Below are positions 60,387 through 64,000 of a DNA stretch of 64,000 nt, in pieces. The stretch covers positions 372,001-436,000 of the forward strand of contig NZ_PUEJ01000002.1 in assembly GCF_002982075.1 (NCBI RefSeq), written 5' to 3'. The stretch comes from Labrys okinawensis. GTDB taxonomy: Bacteria > Pseudomonadota > Alphaproteobacteria > Rhizobiales > Labraceae. Made by a program: the position numbers and the translations under genes. Each line of letters begins with the position of its first letter. Within the stretch, counting starts at the first letter, position 1. Under the pieces are notes generated by a model. The model was not told where the DNA came from, did not search any database, and saw only the letters and a list, made by a program, of their open reading frames with translations.

Positions 60387-62222
60387 ATGGCCGAGCTCGA
60401 CCGCCGTATGCTCCTCAAGACCGGCTTTCTCGGCGCCGCCTGCGCCCTCCTGCCAGCGGGAGCGCGGGGGCAGGAGGTCGAGAGCCACGGCCTGTCTACC
60501 TTCGGCGATCTCAAATACGGGCCGGGCTTCCAAAAATTCGACTATGTGCGCGCGGATGCACCCAAGGGCGGCGCCTTCTCGCAATTGGTCTACCAGACCG
60601 GCTACAACCAATCCTTCAACTCTTTCGACAGCCTGCACATCTACGTCCTCAAGGGCACGGGCGCGGTGGGGATGGACGCCACCTTCGCCACGCTGATGGC
60701 GCGGGCCCTGGACGAGCCGGATGCGGTGTATGGCTATGCGGCCCAATCGGTGGCCGTCTCGGCCGACAGGCAGACCTATCGCTTCCGTCTGCGCCCCGGC
60801 CTCAGCTTCCATGACGGCTCGGCACTGACGGCGGAGGACTGCGCCTGGTCGTTCAACACGCTGAAGGAGAAGGGGCATCCCTTCATCACCGAACCGCTGC
60901 GCTTCTTCAAGGAGGCGGTGGCGGAAGCCCCCGACATCGTGCGCGTCACGCTGCTGCCCGGGCGCGGGCGCTCGCTGCCCCTGATCGTCGCCGGCCTGCC
61001 GATCTTCTCGAAGGCCTGGTGGTCGAGCCGCGATTTCACCAAATCCACCTTGGAAGCCCCGCTCGGCAGCGGGCCCTACAAGGTGGGCAAGGTCGATGTG
61101 GGCGAAGCGATCAGCTATGAGCGCGTGGCGAACTGGTGGGGCGAGAAATTGCCGACCCAGATCGGCACCAACAATTTCGACCGCCTGACCTGGCAATATT
61201 ACCGCGATCCCTCGGTGTCCTTCATCGCCTTCGGCGCCGGCAATTACCGTTTCCGCGAGGAATCGAGCTCCGAGAACTGGGCCAAGGGCTATGACATTCC
61301 GCCCGTGCGCGAAGGCCGCATCAAGCGCGAAATGGTGCCCGACCACACGCCCTCGGGCGCCCAGGGCTGGTATTTCAACACGCGCCGCGCCAAGTTTTCC
61401 GATCCCCGCGTGCGCCAGGCCCTCGGTTTCGTCTTCGATTTCGAATGGGTGAACCGGAACGTGATGTACTCGTCCTACCAGCGCACGGCCTCGATCTTCG
61501 AGAATTCGCCGCTGAAGGCCGAGGGCAAGCCCGGGCCGGATGAACTCGCCTTGCTGGAACCGCATCGCGGCAAGGTACCCGACGCCGTCTTCGGCGAAGC
61601 CCTGCTACCGCCGGTCTCGGATGGGAGCGGCTTCGACCGCGCCAATCTGCGCACGGCGCTGGGGCTCCTCAAGGAGGCTGGCTGGAGCCTCGACAACCGC
61701 GTCCTCAAGAACGCCAAGGGCGAGGTCTTCACCATCGAGTTCCTGGAGGAGAGCGACTTCCTCTACAAGATCACGGCTCCCTTCATCCAGAATCTCGGCC
61801 GGCTCGGCATCGCGGCGAGTTTTCGCGCCGTCGATTCCTCGCAATATCAGCGCCGCACCGACGCGTTCGACTATGACGTCATCTCCCGCCGTGCCACTTA
61901 CGGCCTGACCCCGGGCGAAGACATGCGCGGGCCCTTCTCCAGCCGGACGGCCGCCGTGCCTGGCTCGACCAATATTTCCGGCATCGCCGATCCGGTGCTC
62001 GACGCACTGATTGACGCCATCGTCGCCGCCGACAGCCGGGCCGCGCTCGTCGCGGCGTGCCGCGCCTTCGACCGCGTGCTGCGCTCGGGTTATTACTGGG
62101 TGCCGATGTACAACCGCCCGAACCACTGGCTGGCCTATTGGGACGAGTTCGAACATGGCGATCCCGGTGTGATCTACGACCGCGGCATCCCCGATCTATG
62201 GTGGCCGAAGAGGAAGGGGTAG
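60387..62222 (+). CDS. Extracellular solute-binding protein, YejA/oligopeptide type, 2
   Basis: 611-aa SBP, clearly a paralogue of the preceding gene (FQKFDYVRADAPKGGAFSQL, LSFHDGSALTAEDCAWSFNT, GWYFNTRRAKFSDPRVRQAL). The N-terminus DRRMLLKTGFLGAACALLPA has a twin-arginine motif, so it is probably exported folded through Tat. Same ligand class as its neighbour, perhaps with a different preference. ATG 60387 follows AAGGAC; 161 bases after the first gene with repeat C between. Confidence 0.9.
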   Translation: MAELDRRMLLKTGFLGAACALLPAGARGQEVESHGLSTFGDLKYGPGFQKFDYVRADAPKGGAFSQLVYQTGYNQSFNSFDSLHIYVLKGTGAVGMDATFATLMARALDEPDAVYGYAAQSVAVSADRQTYRFRLRPGLSFHDGSALTAEDCAWSFNTLKEKGHPFITEPLRFFKEAVAEAPDIVRVTLLPGRGRSLPLIVAGLPIFSKAWWSSRDFTKSTLEAPLGSGPYKVGKVDVGEAISYERVANWWGEKLPTQIGTNNFDRLTWQYYRDPSVSFIAFGAGNYRFREESSSENWAKGYDIPPVREGRIKREMVPDHTPSGAQGWYFNTRRAKFSDPRVRQALGFVFDFEWVNRNVMYSSYQRTASIFENSPLKAEGKPGPDELALLEPHRGKVPDAVFGEALLPPVSDGSGFDRANLRTALGLLKEAGWSLDNRVLKNAKGEVFTIEFLEESDFLYKITAPFIQNLGRLGIAASFRAVDSSQYQRRTDAFDYDVISRRATYGLTPGEDMRGPFSSRTAAVPGSTNISGIADPVLDALIDAIVAADSRAALVAACRAFDRVLRSGYYWVPMYNRPNHWLAYWDEFEHGDPGVIYDRGIPDLWWPKRKG

Positions 62223-62260
62223 ATCCTGGGATCGCCCGCCGGAAGCCGTCAGTCCCAGGA

Positions 62261-62294
62261 AACGCAAAACGCCGGCCCGTTGCCAGGCCGGCGT
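62261..62294 (-). terminator. Rho-independent terminator of rplS
   Basis: On the minus strand ACGCCGGCC and GGCCGGCGT form a perfect 9-bp stem with an eight-base loop, followed by TTTTGCGTTT. It lies 25 bases after rplS. Confidence 0.85.
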
Positions 62295-62318
62295 CGAAAT
62301 CCGTCAGAAGCGCCGGAC

Positions 62319-62687
62319 TTACTTCTTGTAGTCGACGCGCTCGGCGATGCGGGCAGACTTGCCGCGGCGATCGCGCAGGTAATAGAGCTTGGCGCGGCGG
62401 ACCTTGCCGCGGCGGACCAGCTTGATGGAATCGATCATCGGCGAGTAGAGCGGGAACACGCGCTCGACACCTTCGCCGTAGGAAATCTTGCGGACGGTGA
62501 AGCTCTCCTGCAGGCCGCCGCCGTCGCGGGCGATGCAGACGCCTTCATAGGCCTGAACGCGGGTGCGCTCGCCTTCCTTCACCTTGACGTTCACGATGAC
62601 CGTGTCGCCGGGCTGAAATTCAGGAATGTCCTTGCCGGCCGAAAGGCGGGCAATTTCTTCCTGCTCGATAGTCTGAATCAGGTTCAT
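62319..62687 (-). CDS. rplS: 50S ribosomal protein L19
   Basis: 122-aa ribosomal protein at the 30S-50S interface. [20 protein letters not shown] (about 21-40), [40 protein letters not shown] and the basic [20 protein letters not shown] are diagnostic. The start is ATG 62687 after GGAGAT. It lies 238 bases downstream of trmD in the usual trmD-rplS order and has a strong terminator. Confidence 0.96.
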   Translation of the reverse strand: MNLIQTIEQEEIARLSAGKDIPEFQPGDTVIVNVKVKEGERTRVQAYEGVCIARDGGGLQESFTVRKISYGEGVERVFPLYSPMIDSIKLVRRGKVRRAKLYYLRDRRGKSARIAERVDYKK

Positions 62688-62793
62688 GATCGATCTCCGC
62701 GCGTACCCGAAGGACGCATCTTGCTCTTGCTTGAAGTGGAGGCGTGCCAATACGCCATTACGCAAGGCGAGTCCACCGAATTCGGTAGGGATG

Positions 62794-62926
62794 GTCATCG
62801 CGGACGCGATGCAGCGCGAAGCGATGCGTCGCAGATCCGGGACAGCGATCAGGACAAGGCGCCTTTTCCTCTCCCACTCCCGGATCTGCATCGCGTCACT
62901 GCATGCTGCGACGCGCCCGGGATGAC
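62794..62926. repeat. Intergenic repeat family C, copy 3
   Basis: GTCATCGCGGACGCGATGCA to CCCGGGATGAC. Starts and ends like the copy at 60231 and holds the same GCAGATCCGGGA and CCGGATCTGCATCGCG mirrored blocks. It fills the gap between trmD and rplS and its end touches the trmD stop codon. Confidence 0.75.
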
Positions 62927-63636
62927 TACTTTCTCTTCTTCTGCGGCGGCTGGCGCGCCTGATAGGCCGCCCACAGGTCCGGCCGGCGCTCACGCGTCAG
63001 GGCCTCGGCCTCGCTGCGGCGCCAGGCTGCGATGTTCTTGTGATGGCCCGAGCGCAGGATGTCGGGAATTGCGCGATCCTCGAAGAGGAGGGGCCTGGTA
63101 TAATGCGGATATTCGAGCAGGCCGTTCTCGAAGCTCTCCTCGTCGCCGGAGGTGGCGCCGCCCATCACGCCCGGCAGCAGTCTGACGCAGGCATCGATCA
63201 GCACCATGGCTCCGAGTTCGCCGCCGGAGAGCACATAGTCCCCGATCGAGACCTCGGTGAGGCCCCGCGCCTCGATTACCCGCTGGTCGACGCCCTCGAA
63301 GCGACCGCACACGATCACCGCGCCCTCTCCGGCCGCCAGCGCGCGCACATGCGCCTGCTGCAGGGGCAGGCCGCGCGGCGACATCAGGAGGCGCGGGCGG
63401 CCGTCATCGCCGAGGGCATCGATGGCATCGGCCAGGACGTCGGCGCGAATCACCATGCCCGGGCCACCGCCGGCCGGCGTGTCGTCGACCGAACGATGAC
63501 GCCCCTGGCCGAAATCGCGGATATTGCGTGTCTCCAGCGCCCAGCTGCCGTTCGCCAGGGCTTCACCCGACAGCGAGACGCCGAGCGGCCCCGGGAACAT
63601 TTCCGGATAGAGGGTGAGGATGGAGGCGCGCCACAT
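62926..63636 (-). CDS. trmD: tRNA (guanine-N1)-methyltransferase
   Basis: Methylates G37 of tRNAs with SAM, preventing frameshifts; essential. 236 aa with the SPOUT knot. [20 protein letters not shown] start; [44 protein letters not shown], then [20 protein letters not shown] (trefoil knot, about 128-150); [23 protein letters not shown] 63636 follows GGAG. It precedes rplS, as in most bacteria; rimM and rpsP would be expected upstream but are not within 360 bases. Confidence 0.96.
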   Translation of the reverse strand: MWRASILTLYPEMFPGPLGVSLSGEALANGSWALETRNIRDFGQGRHRSVDDTPAGGGPGMVIRADVLADAIDALGDDGRPRLLMSPRGLPLQQAHVRALAAGEGAVIVCGRFEGVDQRVIEARGLTEVSIGDYVLSGGELGAMVLIDACVRLLPGVMGGATSGDEESFENGLLEYPHYTRPLLFEDRAIPDILRSGHHKNIAAWRRSEAEALTRERRPDLWAAYQARQPPQKKRK

Positions 63637-63776
63637 GTGTTAGGTGCTCCACCCCTCGTCCCCCTGCCGGGACCCAGCCAACACGAGGGAGTTGGCGATA
63701 CCCAAGGGGTTCGAATGGGAGGGGGCGAACGAAATCGGAATGGTGCAGAAGGTGCCAGCTAGGCCAGATGAATTCC

Positions 63777-63799
63777 CTTCTCCCCTTGCGGGAGAAGGT
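63777..63799. repeat. CCTTCTCCC palindrome (family F)
   Basis: CCTTCTCCCCTTGCGGGAGAAGG: perfect 9-bp stem, five-base loop, followed by GTGGCGGCAGCCGGATGAGGG. The same CTTCTCCCCTTGCGGG motif opens the hairpin at 52815. Such elements are abundant in alphaproteobacterial genomes. Confidence 0.7.
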
Positions 63800-63845
63800 G
63801 GCGGCAGCCGGATGAGGGGAGATGCACAAGGGCAAGAAATAGCCC

Positions 63846-64000
63846 TCATCCCAACAGCCCCTTGAGCCTGTCGTCCGTGAAGTCCTTGATTGAGAACACG
63901 GTGTTCGGGCCGTCGAGGGCCGCGTCGCCGAGCATGGTCTTCACACCCACGGCGCGCATGCCGGCGTTGCGGGCGGCCTCGATGCCCAGCGGCGCGTCCT
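63846..64000 (-). CDS. HAD-superfamily hydrolase, C-terminal end (cut by window)
   Basis: Only the last 51 codons are in the window; the gene continues beyond base 64000. The visible part opens with DAPLGIEAARNAGMRAVGVK, motif III of HAD phosphatases of the beta-phosphoglucomutase type, and ends FSIKDFTDDRLKGLLG. Substrate cannot be told from this fragment. It lies upstream of trmD in the same direction, 210 bases apart. Confidence 0.8.
   Translation of the reverse strand, partial: DAPLGIEAARNAGMRAVGVKTMLGDAALDGPNTVFSIKDFTDDRLKGLLG

Overview
The window is chromosomal DNA of a high-G+C alphaproteobacterium, almost certainly Hyphomicrobiales (Rhizobiales). The evidence is a set of order-typical genes and linkages: DUF1036 protein next to pyruvate kinase, a zinc-free type L36 gene, PhaR near phaAB, a soxBDAG sarcosine oxidase operon behind a GlxA-type regulator, an IalB-like protein, and the rplS-trmD block. 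A Labrys- or Bosea-like genus would fit, but I cannot settle the genus from sequence alone. There is no rRNA, no CRISPR, no phage and no clear IS element. One tRNA (Leu-CAA) is present. Most of the window is ordinary housekeeping and catabolic DNA, with several families of small palindromic repeats between the genes.

Layout. 1-6.3 kb: DUF1036 protein, pyk with a clear terminator, an alpha/beta hydrolase, a TPR protein, rpmJ and zapE. 6.3-14 kb: TetR regulator, a degenerate PAS-GGDEF-EAL protein, phaR, phaA, phaB, a polyprenyl synthase and a DUF1345 membrane protein. 14-20.7 kb: GlxA-family activator diverging from soxBDAG. 20.7-25.3 kb: SorC-type regulator, LacD-like aldolase, ROK kinase, small P-loop kinase and argC. 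25.6-28.3 kb: a complete bufferin-type operon (DUF2282 precursor, DUF692/MNIO enzyme, DUF2063 partner, DoxX membrane protein), with a candidate ECF (SigF-like) promoter. 28.3-38.3 kb: CGNR regulator with a divergent MFS transporter, threonine aldolase, DUF1089 protein, phosphoesterase with a divergent di-haem peroxidase, IalB, hemH and a GNAT acetyltransferase. 38.7-42.4 kb: fbpABC ferric iron importer. 42.6-48.4 kb: ppa, HxlR regulator with divergent reductase and GST, serine/threonine dehydratase, DUF1223 protein, YihY protein and a cupin. 48.4-54.8 kb: polyamine-type ABC importer with an FAD amine oxidase and an XRE-cupin repressor preceded by twin operators. 54.8-64 kb: secreted hydrolase, SDR, tRNA-Leu, VOC protein, two tandem YejA-like binding proteins, rplS, trmD and the end of a HAD hydrolase gene.

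The most interesting system is the bufferin operon. A small secreted four-cysteine peptide (93 aa precursor) is followed by its presumed multinuclear iron oxygenase and partner protein, which in known systems convert cysteines to metal-binding heterocycles. It is a recently recognised RiPP type that is exported through an ordinary signal peptide. Other notable points are a GGDEF-EAL protein that has lost both catalytic signatures, a four-codon ORF overlapping the start of the polyprenyl synthase, a C10 tract between two divergent secreted enzymes, a probable CTG start, and at least six families of intergenic palindromes, one of them arranged like a 184-bp MITE with perfect 25-bp inverted ends.

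Metabolically the genes describe a soil or host-associated heterotroph. It makes polyhydroxybutyrate (phaA, phaB, phaR), degrades methylated glycine derivatives (sox operon) and amines or polyamines (pot-type importer plus oxidase), imports iron and makes haem (fbpABC, hemH), and manages metal or oxidative stress in the envelope (bufferin operon, di-haem peroxidase).
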